The position numbers and the translations under genes are program-made. Below are positions 32,801 to 47,800 of a stretch of 64,000 nucleotides of DNA, in pieces. The notes under the pieces were generated by a model. It was not told where the DNA came from, did not search any database, and worked only from the letters and a program-made list of their open reading frames with translations. The stretch is from UBA2705 sp963977125 (lineage in GTDB: Bacteria > Pseudomonadota > Alphaproteobacteria > Micavibrionales > Micavibrionaceae), in the NCBI GenBank assembly GCA_963977125.1, contig CAXBNJ010000002.1:124001-188000 (forward strand), in the 5' to 3' direction. Each line of letters starts with the position of its first letter. Positions within the stretch are counted from its first letter, which is position 1.

Positions 32801-35800
32801 CGCGCCATATTCGAGCAAGTCACCATTCACTTCATTCTCATCGTCATTATTACCGCGCGCGTCAAGAATGTTCACTTCGCCCGATTGACCTGTCATTGTA
32901 TCGTCGAAATCTGTACCAATGGCATTTTCAATGCTGATCAGCTGATCCGTATCGCCATGGCCGTCTGTGGCTGTGTCGGTTTGTAGGTTAATAACCGTGC
33001 CCGCTGCGCCGCCAGCCGCTTCATCTTCACGGTAATCGGCCGTATCGTTGCCCGTATCACCATTCATGTAATCATTACCAGCGCCACCGATTAATGTATC
33101 GTCGCCACCGCGGGCTTCAATCGTATCATCGCCGGCTTTCGCATCAATAATGTTATCGCCATCATTGGTTGGGCCATTAATATAATCACCATCATTAACA
33201 TCTGCATCGCCATCACCAAGGATAGGGGGCTGATAAATATCAAGAATAACGGTGTTACCACCAAGGTCATCAAAGGTATAACGGTTAATGTAAGATCCTT
33301 GATATACAGGCCCCGTCACATTACCGTACGAGCCTGCCGTAATATCAAAATCAACACCACTAACTGAATTTATAAGCAAAGTGCCGCCGTTAATATCGCC
33401 AATCAAACTAAAGATTTGATCGCCATTAATCGCGAATTGATCACCGCCAACAGGCGTTGCGCCAATTAAATCCAATGTTTCAATATTCACAAAGTGATCA
33501 ACAAGCTCTGCGGCGTCAAAATTCAGTGAGCCGGTGAGTTCAATAATATCTGTGCCCGCAGCGCCGTCATAAATATGATCAGCGGTAAGCGCGGCTATAC
33601 CCGCTGAGCTGATTTGGAATGTATCAGCGCCGGCGCCTGCGATTATGCGCTCGGCATCGGTAATTGTATCGGTATCTGCGCCTTGGGTGACGCTGACATT
33701 TTCGATGACGCCATCGCCATTATCAAGCTCAACCGTAATCGCGGCCGCATCGCCTGCATAGCTGATTGTATCCGTATCTGTGCCGCCGCTACCGGCATTA
33801 ATGGTATCACTGCCTGCACCGGCGTAAATTACATCAGCGCCGTCGCCTGTGTTAATCACGTTATCGCCCGCCGTGCCTGTAATTGTATCATCACCTGCGC
33901 CGGTATTAATATTTTCAATGCCGCTGATTTCATCGCCATTATCAATTGTATTGGCGTCAAGGTCGATTGTTAGATCTGTTGTGCCGAAGCTGCTCATATC
34001 CAAAGTATCAACGCCGCCATCACCATGATAGGTGTTGGTATCGCCTTCCGTCGCGATAATTAAATCATCGCCTGCGCCCGCATCAACCGTATCATCGCCG
34101 GCGCCCGTCGTGATTGTATCGTTATCGCCGCCTGTGCTGATAATATCGTCGCCAATGCCGCCATCAACGGTATCTTGGCCAGAGCCTGTCGTAATGGTGT
34201 CATTACCCGCAAGCCCCGTAATAATATTTGCGCCATCACCGCCATTAATAATATTCGCGGTGGCTGTACCGGCTACGGTGTCAGCGCCGCTACCACCGAG
34301 GTAATTATCAAAGCCTGTAATCACATCGCTCGCGCCGCCTGCATCCGTCGCTGTACCGGCATCCAGATCAACATTGGTCGCCGCAACATCGCCGCTCTGA
34401 TCAAGCGTGTTCACGCCGCCAGAAGCATTTAACGTGTTCACAACGCCATTTGAGCCCGTCATTGTATCGTTATTCGCGGTACCAATAACATGTTCAAAGC
34501 CAGCTAATGTATCGCTATCGCCAAGGCCATCAGTTGCTGTGCCGGCCGCAAGATCAATCGTTAGACCGCCCGCGCCGCCATCTTCGCTGTAATCAACCCA
34601 GTCATTTATGCCAAGGCCGCCATCAAGATCATCATTGCCCGCGCCACCAAAGATTGTGTCATTGCCCGCGCCGCCTGTAATAACATCATCACCTGCTTGA
34701 CCACGGATAATATTAACGCCATCACCGGCATTAACCGTATCATTGCCCGCGCCCGCATCGATCAGATCATTACCCGCGCCAGTGGTGATAATATCGATAT
34801 CACCGCCCGCGGTAATTGTGTTATCGCCCGCCCCAGCATTAATCACATCTTGGCCTGCGCCTGTTGTAATTGTGTCATCGCCAGTTGTTGCGGTTACTGT
34901 ATTCGCGCCGTCACCGGCAATAATCACGTTATGACCGGCGCCCGCATCAATTGTATCCGCGCCGCTGCCGGTCGTGATTTCGTCTTTATCAAGACCGGTC
35001 GTGATTTGGTTAGCGCCATCACCGGCCGTAATCGTGTTAAGGCCAGCGCCCGCATTAATAATATCAACGCCTGATCCGCCTGTGATTGTATCCGCGCCAG
35101 TTGTCGCGGTGATCGTGTTATCGCCGTCACCCGCATTAATCGCGTTATCGCCAGAGCTTGCATCAATCGTGTCATCGCCCGTGCCCGTATTAATAACGTC
35201 TTTGACGATGCCGGCTGTAATATCGTTATTGCCGCCCGTGACGTTAATAATGTTCAAGCCATCACCCGCCGCGATTACATCATTGCCGGCGCCCGCATCA
35301 ATTGTGTCAGCGCCGCTTGTCGCTGTAATTGTGTTATTACCTGCGCCAGCATCAATGTCGTTATCACCTGCGCCCGCAATAATCGTATCATTGCCCGTGC
35401 CTGAAGTAATAATATCTAAATCATCACCGGTGGTGATTTGGTTCGCGCCATCGCCAGCGCTAATTGTGTTGAGGCCTGCGCCCGCATTAATAATATCTGC
35501 GCCGGTGCCAGATGTAATAACATCAGCGCCCGTTGTTGTTGTGATCGTGTTATCACCATCACTCGCGCTCACTGTGTTATCACCGCTTGCAGCGTTAATA
35601 ATATTCGCGTCTATTGTACCGGTAATCGTATCGTCACCAGTACCTGTATTTACATGTTCAAAGCCTGTGATCGTATCAACAAAACCGCCAGCATCCGTCA
35701 TTGAGCCGCCGTCCAGATCAACAATCAAACCGGCTGATACATCTGCGCCATGTTCAAGTAAATCGCCCGTGCCTGCGCCCGCATCAAGTACGTTCACTTC

Positions 35801-38800
35801 ACCGTCATCACCGGTCATTGTATCGTTGTGGATTGTGCCGTAAGCACTTTCAATGCTGATTAATACATCACTATCGCCATGACCATCTGTGGCTGTATCA
35901 GCCGTAAGGTCAACAATAACACCGGCTGTACCGCCATCGCCGTCATCATTGCGGTAATCTGCAATATCGGTACCTGCTGCACCATCTAATGTATCGTTAC
36001 CCGCGCCACCAATTAATGTATCGTCACCGCCACGCGCGTTAATATAATCATCACCAGCTTTCGCATCAATAATGTTATCGCCATCATTGGTTGGGCCATT
36101 AGTATAATCGCCATCAACCGTATCTGCATCACCATCACCAAGGATAGGTGGCTGATAAATATCAAGAATAACTGTGTTACCACCTAAGTCATCAAAGGTA
36201 TAACGTGTAATAAAGCCGCCTTGATCTGTTGGGCCTGTAATATTGCCATAGCTGCCTGCTGTGATATCAAAATCAACACCACTCACCGAGTTAACACGTA
36301 ATATACCGCCATTAACATCGCCGATCAGGCTAAAGATTTGATCGCCATTAATTGAGAATTGGTTACCGCCAATAGGTGTGACGCCGGCAAGCTCAATCGT
36401 TTCAATATTCACAAAGTGATCAACAAGCTCTGCGGCGTCAAAATTCAGTGAGCCGGTGAGTTCAATAATATCTGTGCCCGCAGCGCCGTCATAAATATGA
36501 TCAGCGGTAAGCGCGGCTATACCCGCTGAGCTGATTTGGAATGTATCAGCGCCGGCGCCTGCGATTATGCGCTCGGCATCGGTAATTGTATCGGTATCTG
36601 CGCCTTGGGTGACGCTGACATTTTCGATGACGCCATCGCCATTATCAAGCTCAACCGTAATCGCGGCCGCATCGCCTGCATAGCTGATTGTATCCGTATC
36701 TGTGCCGCCGCTACCGGCATTAATGGTATCACTGCCTGCACCGGCGTAAATTACATCAGCGCCGTCGCCTGTGTTAATCACGTTATCGCCCGCCGTGCCT
36801 GTAATTGTATCATCACCTGCGCCGGTATTAATATTTTCAATGCCGCTGATTTCATCGCCATTATCAATTGTATTGGCGTCAAGGTCGATTGTTAGATCTG
36901 TTGTGCCGAAGCTGCTCATATCCAAAGTATCAACGCCGCCATCACCATGATAGGTGTTGGTATCGCCTTCCGTCGCGATAATTAAATCATCGCCTGCGCC
37001 CGCATCAACCGTATCATCGCCGGCGCCCGTCGTGATTGTATCGTTATCGCCGCCTGTGCTGATAATATCGTCGCCAATGCCGCCATCAACGGTATCTTGG
37101 CCAGAGCCTGTCGTAATGGTGTCATTACCCGCAAGCCCCGTAATAATATTTGCGCCATCACCGCCATTAATAATATTCGCGGTGGCTGTACCGGCTACGG
37201 TGTCAGCGCCGCTACCACCGAGGTAATTATCAAAGCCTGTAATCACATCGCTCGCGCCGCCTGCATCCGTCGCTGTACCGGCATCCAGATCAACATTGGT
37301 CGCCGCAACATCGCCGCTCTGATCAAGCGTGTTCACGCCGCCAGAAGCATTTAACGTGTTCACAACGCCATTTGAGCCCGTCATTGTATCGTTATTCGCG
37401 GTACCAATAACATGTTCAAAGCCAGCTAATGTATCGCTATCGCCAAGGCCATCAGTTGCTGTGCCGGCCGCAAGATCAATCGTTAGACCGCCCGCGCCGC
37501 CATCTTCGCTGTAATCAACCCAGTCATTTATGCCAAGGCCGCCATCAAGATCATCATTGCCCGCGCCACCAAAGATTGTGTCATTGCCCGCGCCGCCTGT
37601 AATAACATCATCACCTGCTTGACCACGGATAATATTAACGCCATCACCGGCATTAACCGTATCATTGCCCGCGCCCGCATCGATCAGATCATTACCCGCG
37701 CCAGTGGTGATAATATCGATATCACCGCCCGCGGTAATTGTGTTATCGCCCGCCCCAGCATTAATCACATCTTGGCCTGCGCCTGTTGTAATTGTGTCAT
37801 CGCCAGTTGTTGCGGTTACTGTATTCGCGCCGTCACCGGCAATAATCACGTTATGACCGGCGCCCGCATCAATTGTATCCGCGCCGCTGCCGGTCGTGAT
37901 TTCGTCTTTATCAAGACCGGTCGTGATTTGGTTAGCGCCATCACCGGCCGTAATCGTGTTAAGGCCAGCGCCCGCATTAATAATATCAACGCCTGATCCG
38001 CCTGTGATTGTATCCGCGCCAGTTGTCGCGGTGATCGTGTTATCGCCGTCACCCGCATTAATCGCGTTATCGCCAGAGCTTGCATCAATCGTGTCATCGC
38101 CCGTGCCCGTATTAATAACGTCTTTGACGATGCCGGCTGTAATATCGTTATTGCCGCCCGTGACGTTAATAATGTTCAAGCCATCACCCGCCGCGATTAC
38201 ATCATTGCCGGCGCCCGCATCAATTGTGTCAGCGCCGCTTGTCGCTGTAATTGTGTTATTACCTGCGCCAGCATCAATGTCGTTATCACCTGCGCCCGCA
38301 ATAATCGTATCATTGCCCGTGCCTGAAGTAATAATATCTAAATCATCACCGGTGGTGATTTGGTTCGCGCCATCGCCAGCGCTAATTGTGTTGAGGCCTG
38401 CGCCCGCATTAATAATATCTGCGCCGGTGCCAGATGTAATAACATCAGCGCCCGTTGTTGTTGTGATCGTGTTATCACCATCACTCGCGCTCACTGTGTT
38501 ATCACCGCTTGCAGCGTTAATAATATTCGCGTCTATTGTACCGGTAATCGTATCGTCACCAGTACCTGTATTTACATGTTCAAAGCCTGTGATCGTATCA
38601 ACAAAACCGCCAGCATCCGTCATTGAGCCGCCGTCCAGATCAACAATCAAACCGGCTGATACATCTGCGCCATGTTCAAGTAAATCGCCCGTGCCTGCGC
38701 CCGCATCAAGTACGTTCACTTCACCGTCATCACCGGTCATTGTATCGTTGTGGATTGTGCCGACAACATTTTCAACATTGGTTAATGTATCGCTATCACC

Positions 38801-41800
38801 AAAGCCATCCGTTGCAGAATCTGCGCCCAAGTCGACAATAACGCCTGCTGTACCGCCTTTACTGTCATCCGTGCTGTAATCAACCGTATCGAGACCTGTG
38901 CCACCGTCAATAACATCATCACCAGAGCCGCCAATGATACGATCATCGCCGCCATAGGCATTAACATTATCGTTTCCGCTTAAGGCATCAATGAAGTTAT
39001 TACCTTCATTCGCAGGGCCGTTAATATACACGTCATCTGTAAGGTCATCACCGGCCGTACCCAAAATAGGTGGCTGACGAATAGCTAGCGTTACAATATT
39101 GCCTGAGCCATCTTCAAATTCATAACGCGTAATATAAGCGGCAGTATCTGCGCCAGTTGTGACGTCTCTGAATATTGTGTAGCTTGCGCCGACACTAAAG
39201 TCATAAGCGATACCATCAACAGATTCGACGTTTAATGTACCTGTAGCCGCGCCAAGTAAGGCCGCAACATCATCACCATTAATCGCGAAATCATCATTAA
39301 GCACAGGGGATGTTGACGAAATATCTAAAGTCTCAATACGGATAAAGTTATTAACAAGCTCAGAGGCATCAAAGTTAAGTGCGCCTGTAATAACCACACT
39401 ATCAATACCGTTAGACCCGTCATAAACATTCGTGCTTAACGCGGCTATACCTGCGCTTGATATTTGGAATATATCTGCGCCATCGCCCGCTGTGATGTTT
39501 TCCACATCAGTCAGCGTATCAGTATCACCGTTTTGTGTGATTGTAATATTTTCGATATTGGCGTCCGCACCGTCAATATCAACGGTGATCGCATCTGTGT
39601 CAGCGAGGTAATCAACCGTATCATTATCCGTGCCGCCGCTACCCGCATTAATCGTATCACTACCTGCGCCGCCATGAATAGTATCGCTGCCATCGCCTGT
39701 AATAATAATGTTGTCATTGGCGTCGCCCGTAACATCATCATCGCCCGCGCCTGTTGTGACGTGTTCGATACCGCTAATAACATCGCCGCTATCAATGCTT
39801 TGTGCGCCAGTAAGGTCTACATCCACGCCGCCTGAAATGGCTGAGACGTCTAATGTATCAATGCCTGCACCACCGATAAATGTATCCGCTTCGCCATCAT
39901 CAACAGCGTTAAATGTATTTGTACCACCCGCACTACCGTCATAAATATCAACGCCTGTGCCGTCATTAAATATATCATTGCCCGCACCACCGATAACATG
40001 GTCATTACCAGCGCCTGCAGTAATTGTATCATTACCTGCGCCGGCATCGATGGTGTTGGTGCCTGTCGTGCCTGTGATAATATCATCGCCTGAACCTGAA
40101 ATTACATTTTCAAAATCAGATATGGTATCAGCGCCTATGGCTGCACCTGGGTCAGCTGCGTTGACTTGAATATCGTTCGTCGCCAAGTTAATAATCAGAC
40201 CGCCACCGCTAACAGCAGAAGCATCTAACGTATCAATATCTGTACCACCACTATACACATCAGCCGCGCTGTCTTCAGCGAGGTAAATATAATCATCACC
40301 CGCGCCGCCATCTAATGTATCAGCGCCGGCATTACCTTGGATAATATCAGCACCCGCGCCACCTTGGATTACGTTGACGCCTGTATCGCCGGTCAAAGTA
40401 TCGTCTTGGTCTGAACCAATGATATTTTCAATCGTCGACAATGTCATCGTATCGCCGCCAATATCAGCCGCCACGATAGCACCGTTCGTCAAGTTGATTT
40501 CGATGCCGCCATTGGTCACGAGTGATGCATTTAATGTATCCGTATCGGCGCCACCATCATATAAATCAGCGTCGTTATCTTCTTGGATCCAAAGCGTATC
40601 ATTACCATTACCGCCATAAATTTCATCAATGCCTGCATCGCCAAATAGATTATCATCGCCATCAAAGCCATAAAGCGTATCGTTGCCTGTTAAGCCTTTA
40701 ATCGTATCGTTGGCCGATGTACCATTAACCGCAGCATCATCACCCGGCGTACCGCGAATAGGCACGGTTTCCGTGATCAAGGTGATTGTATTTGCGCCGC
40801 TTGTATAAGTGTAATGTGTTTCAAAGCCGCCCACTTCAACGGAGCCGCCAAATGTCCATGTACCGTCTTGTACATCAACTAAAGTACGGTCTTTGGCGCT
40901 AATGCGGAATGTGCCATTTAGATCGCCGCCATTCATTTTGACAACTTGGTCAAGATCAACGGTGAATTCATGAGACGCCGCAAAAACGCCTGTGCTTATA
41001 TCAAGAGTCTCGATGTTCGTCACAATATCTTCAAGGGTATCAGCATTGAAATCAATTGAACCTGTGATCGACAGAGTATCACCATTAACCGAGACATCAG
41101 CCCCACCATCAAACACAGAACTATCTGTATTATATTGGACGAGATCTGCAGCGCGCAATGTCATGCTATCATCTTGGTTAGACCCAATAATGCTTTCAAT
41201 ATTTGATAGAGTATCTGTATTTGCACTTGAATCTTTATCAACTGTGCCGCCGCCAAGAGACGTTAAGCTAACGACAATGCCGTTATCTTCGCTACTGTAA
41301 TCAACCGTATCGTAGTTAGCGCCACCATCAATAACGTCATCACCGTTACTGGCATTAATCAAATCATTACCCGCGCCAGTAGAAATCGTGTTATCAGCCG
41401 CTGAGGTCGTAATTGTATCAGCGCTGCCTGTGGCAACGACGTGCTCGAAACCACTAATTACAGAGTTACCGTTTACTGTGCCGCCCGCGAGATCAATAGT
41501 AATGCCGCCGGCAATCTCAGAAGCATTAAGCGTATCGCCGTTTGTATCAGAGCCACCATTTAAGAGGTCATTAGCATGATCATCACCAAGATAAACGGTA
41601 TCATCACCTGCGCCCGTGCTAATTGTATTCGCGACACTATCATCACCGCGCACAGTGTCATTACCCGTGGAACCAATATAATGTTCAAAGCCATCAATGC
41701 TATCGCCATTATTAATCGTTTGTGCGCCAGTTGTTAAATCTACAATTACGTTATCACTAATAGCCGCCGCGTTAAGTGTATCACCTGATGTGCCCGTGCC

Positions 41801-44800
41801 ACCTTGTAGGTCGTTAGCATCAACGCCATCATTATCGATATGAATAACGTCATCACCTGCGCCACCAATTAAGGTATCATTACCTGCGCCACCATATAGC
41901 GTATCATTGTCGTTACCGCCATCAATGACATCAACGCCTGCCCCACCGCTAATAATATCCGCGCCATCTAGGCCATAAATATTATGATCGCCGCCATCAT
42001 CATTAATCGTATCGTTTTCAGCTGAGCCCCAAACTTGCGCCGCAGATTCAATAATCAGCGTGATCGTGTTCACACCATCTGTAAATGTATATGTTGTCTC
42101 CGTGCCGGCTACTGTTATTGCGCCAGTAAGTGCATAGCTAAGACCATCTTGAATATCGATTTGTTCTGTATTGCCTGCGGCAACATTAATGCGGATTGTA
42201 CTGCCATTACCGCTGGCCAAATTAGCAATATCATCGCCATCAAGCGCGAATGAGCTAAAGCCCGTTGTCACGCCCGTCATATCAATAACTTCTAGGTTAC
42301 TGAAATGCGCAGCAAGATCAACAGCATCAAAATTAAGATTACCTGTAATATTCAATGTGTCAGTGCCTGCACCGGCATCATACAGGTTATCAGCGGTCAT
42401 GGTCGCCAATAGAGCGGAGGTCAATGTAAAGCTATCCGCTTGTGCAGTCGCGTCAATTCTTTCAATGCCTGATAAAGTATCCGTATCTGCGCCCTGTGTC
42501 AGCGTCGAATCGTTAACGTTCAGACCGGCGGTAAAGTCAACACTAATACCCGTCGCATCACCGGTATAAAGCGCCGTATCTATGTCGCTACCGCCTTTAA
42601 TAATGTCATTACCAGCACCTGCGCGGATTATATCATTACCTGCGCCAGCATCAATTGTATCATTGCCAAGACCTGTATCGATATTATCAGCGCCATCTTT
42701 GGCATCAATAATATTAATTTCGTCATTACCTGTAATCGTATTCGCGCCATCTGTCGCAATGATATTTTCAAAACCTGAAATCGTATCAGCCGTTGAGATG
42801 GTTTGTGCGCCTGTGGTTAAATCAATATCAACCGCATCACTACCCAAATTGGTTAGGTCAAGCGTATCACTCCCCAAACCTGCAGCAAGTGCATCGACGG
42901 TTGCACCATCATTATCCACAATAATGACATCATCACCATCGCCGGCATTAATAATATCAGCGCCCGCGCCGCCTTCAATTGTATCCGCGCCATCGCGACC
43001 ATTAATCGTGTTAACACCGCTATCGCCTGTAATGATATCATCTTGGTTTGAGCCATTTACATTCTCAAAGCCTGTAATAACGTCAGCGCCGAGGTTTGCT
43101 GCGCCATTATTGGCAATAGACTGCGCCGTGTTCAGATCAACATTAATACCGCCACCAGTAACATATAAGGCGTCAAGCGTATCGCCATTAGTTTCGCCGC
43201 CTGATCCTGCGTCATAAAGGTCAGCTTCGCCATCACTCTCAACAAATAATACATCATCGCCGCTATCACCATAAACGCTGTCTGCGCCTGTCTCACCGCG
43301 AAGAGAATCATTATTATTACCGCCATAAAGCGTATCGTCATCTTCGCCGCCAAGCATGATGTCGTCACCATCATAGCCGTACATCACGTCATTGCCTTCT
43401 TTACCATCCATAACGTTGTTACCAGCGTTACCAAGTAGCGTATCATCGGCAGCGGATCCACTTTCATCACCTTCAATAGGGACAAGGAATACGCGTATTT
43501 CGTATGTAGCGCCGCCATCTACAACGTTAAAGACTTGCTCGCCTGTGCCGCCGTCAATGCTATCTGGTGTAGACGTGCCGTTGATAAGGAAGTTCTGACC
43601 ATCAGCCAGAGTAAAGCGTAAGACGTTGGAATCATCATTGCCGGCCAATGTTCTAATATCAGCTAAAGCCACTTCAAAATTATCAACGTTATCAATCGGC
43701 GGAGCACCTGATAAATCAAAGCTATATACATTCGTAAAGACTTGCGCCAATTTATCCGCTTCAAAATCAAGCAAACCTGTAACAAAAGCCGTATCAGAGC
43801 CTGCCGCGCCATCAACCGTAATCGCATTGGCGATTAATGTATCTAACTGGCCATTGGTTAATCTGAAGCTATCGTTATTGCCTGAGCCAATAAAGTTTTC
43901 GACATCGGTAATTGTATCTGTACCACCTTGGCCATCATCAACCGTGAAATCGCCATCAGTTGAATCAAATGTAACGTCTAGACCACCAGCATTACCTGTA
44001 TAGTCAACCGTATCATCACCCGCCCCACCGATGATAATATCGCTGCCATCACCCGCCGCTAAGATCAAATCATCGCCTGTGCCACCATCAAGAGTGTCAG
44101 CGCCATTGCGGCCTTCTAGCGTATCGTTACCGCCCTGGCCGTAGAAGATATTATCTGTGCCATTATCACCGCGCATTATATCTGCGCCAAGCAATGAGCC
44201 ATAAACAGTCTCAATGCCTTTGATTGAGTTCGTACCGAGCGTAGCAATGCTCACAGCGGTGTCAGCATTGATATCCGTAATATCAAAACTCACACCGCTT
44301 GTTGCTGAATAATCAACGCTATCAACGCCCGCGCCGCCATCAATAATTACATCTGATGCGCCATCGTGAATAATGCTATCTGCACCACTATTAGCAATGA
44401 TTTCGATTTGATCTGTAGTGTAGCCGCTATCAATCGTAATAACATCATCGCCATCGCCCGTTTCGAATGTTTCAACGTTAATGACGCTATCTGTTTCTGT
44501 GCCGTTAACAATAACAGAAACCGCACCAAGCGTTAGGTCTGTCATATCGACAGTCATATCATCGGCATTACCGGCATAACTAACAATATCGCTGCCTGCA
44601 TCGCCATCAATTGTGTCAGCGCCGCCCAATGCATTAATTGTATCGTCATCACTGCCTGCATTGACAATATCATTGCCAAGGCCTGTTGTGATTATATCTG
44701 CGCCTGCGCCCCCAGAAATATCATCATTACCCACGCCGCCGTCAATTGTATCGTCGCCCGCACCACCATCAAGTGTATTATTGCCGCCATCGCCCGTAAT

Positions 44801-47800
44801 AATATCGTCGCGGCTTGAGCCAATAGCATGTTCAAATCCCGTAACGCTATCTGTACCCAAATTAGCGACGCCATCGGCTAAGTTGTCTTGTAAATCTTGC
44901 GTGCCCGTTAGGTCAATGATAACCCCGCCGCCGACAATATTTTCAGCAGAGAGCGTATCACCATTCGTATGCGTGCCACCATCATAGAGATCGTCAGCGC
45001 TATCGCTATCCGCATAGATAACATCATCGCCTGCATCACCATAAACACTATCCGCATCAGCTTCGCCATAGAGGCGATCATCGCCGTCATTACCATGCAG
45101 CGTATCTGCGCCTGCATCACCATAGATACGGTCATTACCTTCATTACCATTCGCCGTATCATCGCCCGCATAAGCGAGAATAGTATCGTTACCAAATGTA
45201 CCTTCAAGAATGGCGCTATCATTACCCGCGGTACCTTCAATTGGCGCCACAGTGATACGAAGGGTAATTGTACGACCTGCGCTTTCAAATGTATAAACAT
45301 CAACGTCGCCATCAGCTACGGGGCCCGTTATATCGTCGAAAGTCGCGCCATTAACAACGTCAGGTACTGTACCTGATTTCACGATTAATTCTAATGTGTC
45401 ATTGCTTGTGCCAAGCAGGGCGGCAACCTGATCACCATCAACATTAAAGTCAACGCCTGCCGCATCTAAAGCGCCAGCATCGGTTAAATCAATAGTTTCT
45501 ACATTAACAAAAAGACCGACTAAAGCGTCCATGTCAAAATCAAGATCGCCCACGACTTCAACGCGGTCACCTGCGCCGTCATGACCATCATAAACAAGGC
45601 TTGCCGCTTTTAGCGCCGCAAGCTTATCATTCGTCACAGTGAAGCTATCATTACCTGCACTACCTTGGATCGTTTCAATATCCGTTAATGTATCAACATC
45701 TGCGCTTGTTACGGTCGCATCGCCATCTGTCGATGTGATATTCACAGATATTGTGCTTGCATGACTTGTATAATCAGCAATATCTATGCCCGCGCCACCA
45801 TCCATGATGTCATTACCTGTGCCTGATATAAGAATATCATTACCAGCACCGGCATAAATTTCATCCGCGCCTGCGCCCGCATCAATCGTATCATTGCCAG
45901 CATTGGTCCAGAATATATTATCATTTGTGTCGCCGGTAATAACGTCATTGCCATCACCCGTTGCAACATTCTCGATATTTGTAAATGTATCTGTTTTACC
46001 TGCAAGCGCACCACCAAAGCTGACGCTTGTAATCGCGCCGAGGCTCATGTCAAAGGTGATATTTTCAGTTACCGTTGTTTCGGTCAGGTCAGAGAATTCG
46101 CCCGCATCCGCATCGTAACGCAGCGTATCATCAGTGCCTATACCGCCATCATAAATATCATCGCCCAATGTATAAGCGAATTTATCATCGCCTGAACCGC
46201 CGGTTAATACGTTACCTGCATCAGAGCCATAGAATATATCGTCACCTGAGCCGCCTATTGCATCTTCAATGCTGGTCAAAGTATTCTGACCTTGGTTGAC
46301 GTTACCAGCAAAGCCATCTTTTAAGCGGATAATCAGTGATGTTGTTGCCCCCGTAAAGTCGATAACATCATCGCCAATGCCGCCATCAACGACATCAACC
46401 GCGCCATCACCATCGGCCAACATAATAACATCCGCGCCATCATCGCCCTGAATTGTATCCGCGTCAGCGCCACCAAATAATGTATCATCGCCAAGGCCCC
46501 CACGTAGAACATCCGCGCCTGCGCCGCCATCAATTGTATCATTGCCATCACGACCAACAAGTTCATTGGCATCGCCATTACCTGTTAGAATATCCGCTTG
46601 ATCTGAGCCAAAGACGTTATCAATATTAGCAATTGTATCTGCGCCAATATCCGCGCCTGTGGCTGCAGCATTTTCACCGATAGTTTGTGCGCCCGTTGCA
46701 AGGTCAACATCAATACCGCCAATAGTCACGTTTTGCGCATCAATAGTGTTATTGCCTGTGCCGCCATCAATGATATCAATAGCGCCATCGCTTTCGATAA
46801 ACATCAGATCATCGCCCGCTTCACCATAAAGTGTATCAGCGCCCGTGCCACCCGTTAGCGTGTCGTTGTTATTACCGCCATATAGAGTATCGTCATCGCC
46901 TTCACCATCAAGCTGATCATCACCTTGCAAGCCACGCAAGACATCATCACCGCCACGACCGAAGATACGGTTATTACCCGCATTACCAATCAGATCGCTA
47001 CCGCCAAGGCCGTCATTATCATTCGGGAAAGCATCGCCTGTATCTTGACCAATAATCGGAAGCGTTTCGACATAAAGGCTAATAACATCACTACCATTCA
47101 CATAGTCATAGCGCACAGTATCAAGGCCGTCAGCAACAGGTGGACCTGCTAATGTATAACCACTCACGCCATCTGTTGGATTAACTTCTGTACCATCACG
47201 AACTGTAATGCGGAAACCGCCTGCAGCAGCGCCGATCATTGTAACAAGATCAGCGTCCGTAACATCAAATTTGTCTAAGAATGTTGGCTCAGCACCAGAA
47301 AGATCAAGCGCTTCTATATTCTTGAATAAAGCCGCGATCTTACTCGCTTCAAAATCAAGCGTACCGTTTATTTTTACTGTATCTGTCGTGCCGCCTGCGC
47401 CGTCATAGATATGGCCGTCAGCCTCAAGCGCATCGAGGATAGTTGAATCAAGAACAAAGTTATCATCACTGGCTGTACCAATAATGCTTTCAATGTCATT
47501 TAAGCTATCGGTTTCGCCATTTGTGATAACCGTTTGTGTATCTTTATCTGTGAAGCTCGCAACAATACCGGCCGCGCCTGTATAATCAGCCGTATCATTC
47601 CCTGTACCGCCATTCAGCGTATCTGTACCTGTGCCCGCAGCATAAATAATATCATCATCTGCGCCCGCAGAAACCGTGTCATCCCCATCGCCTAGCGTAA
47701 TGCTATCATCACCCGCTGCTGTGGTTAATGTATCATCACCTGTACCGCCATCAACGACATCTGCGCCACCGCCAACGACAATAACGTCATTACCCGCGCC

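Noticed and set aside
33477..38762. Mobile element explaining the exact duplication
   Set aside because: No terminal inverted repeats, target duplications or transposase; the repeat is wholly in-frame RTX coding sequence.
34974..38879. Long plus-strand open frames (289 and 327 codons) opposite the RTX gene
   Set aside because: They are antisense shadows rich in Pro/Ser/Ala/Val produced by the GGxGxD code, repeat with the same periodicity, and show no domain or ribosome-binding site.
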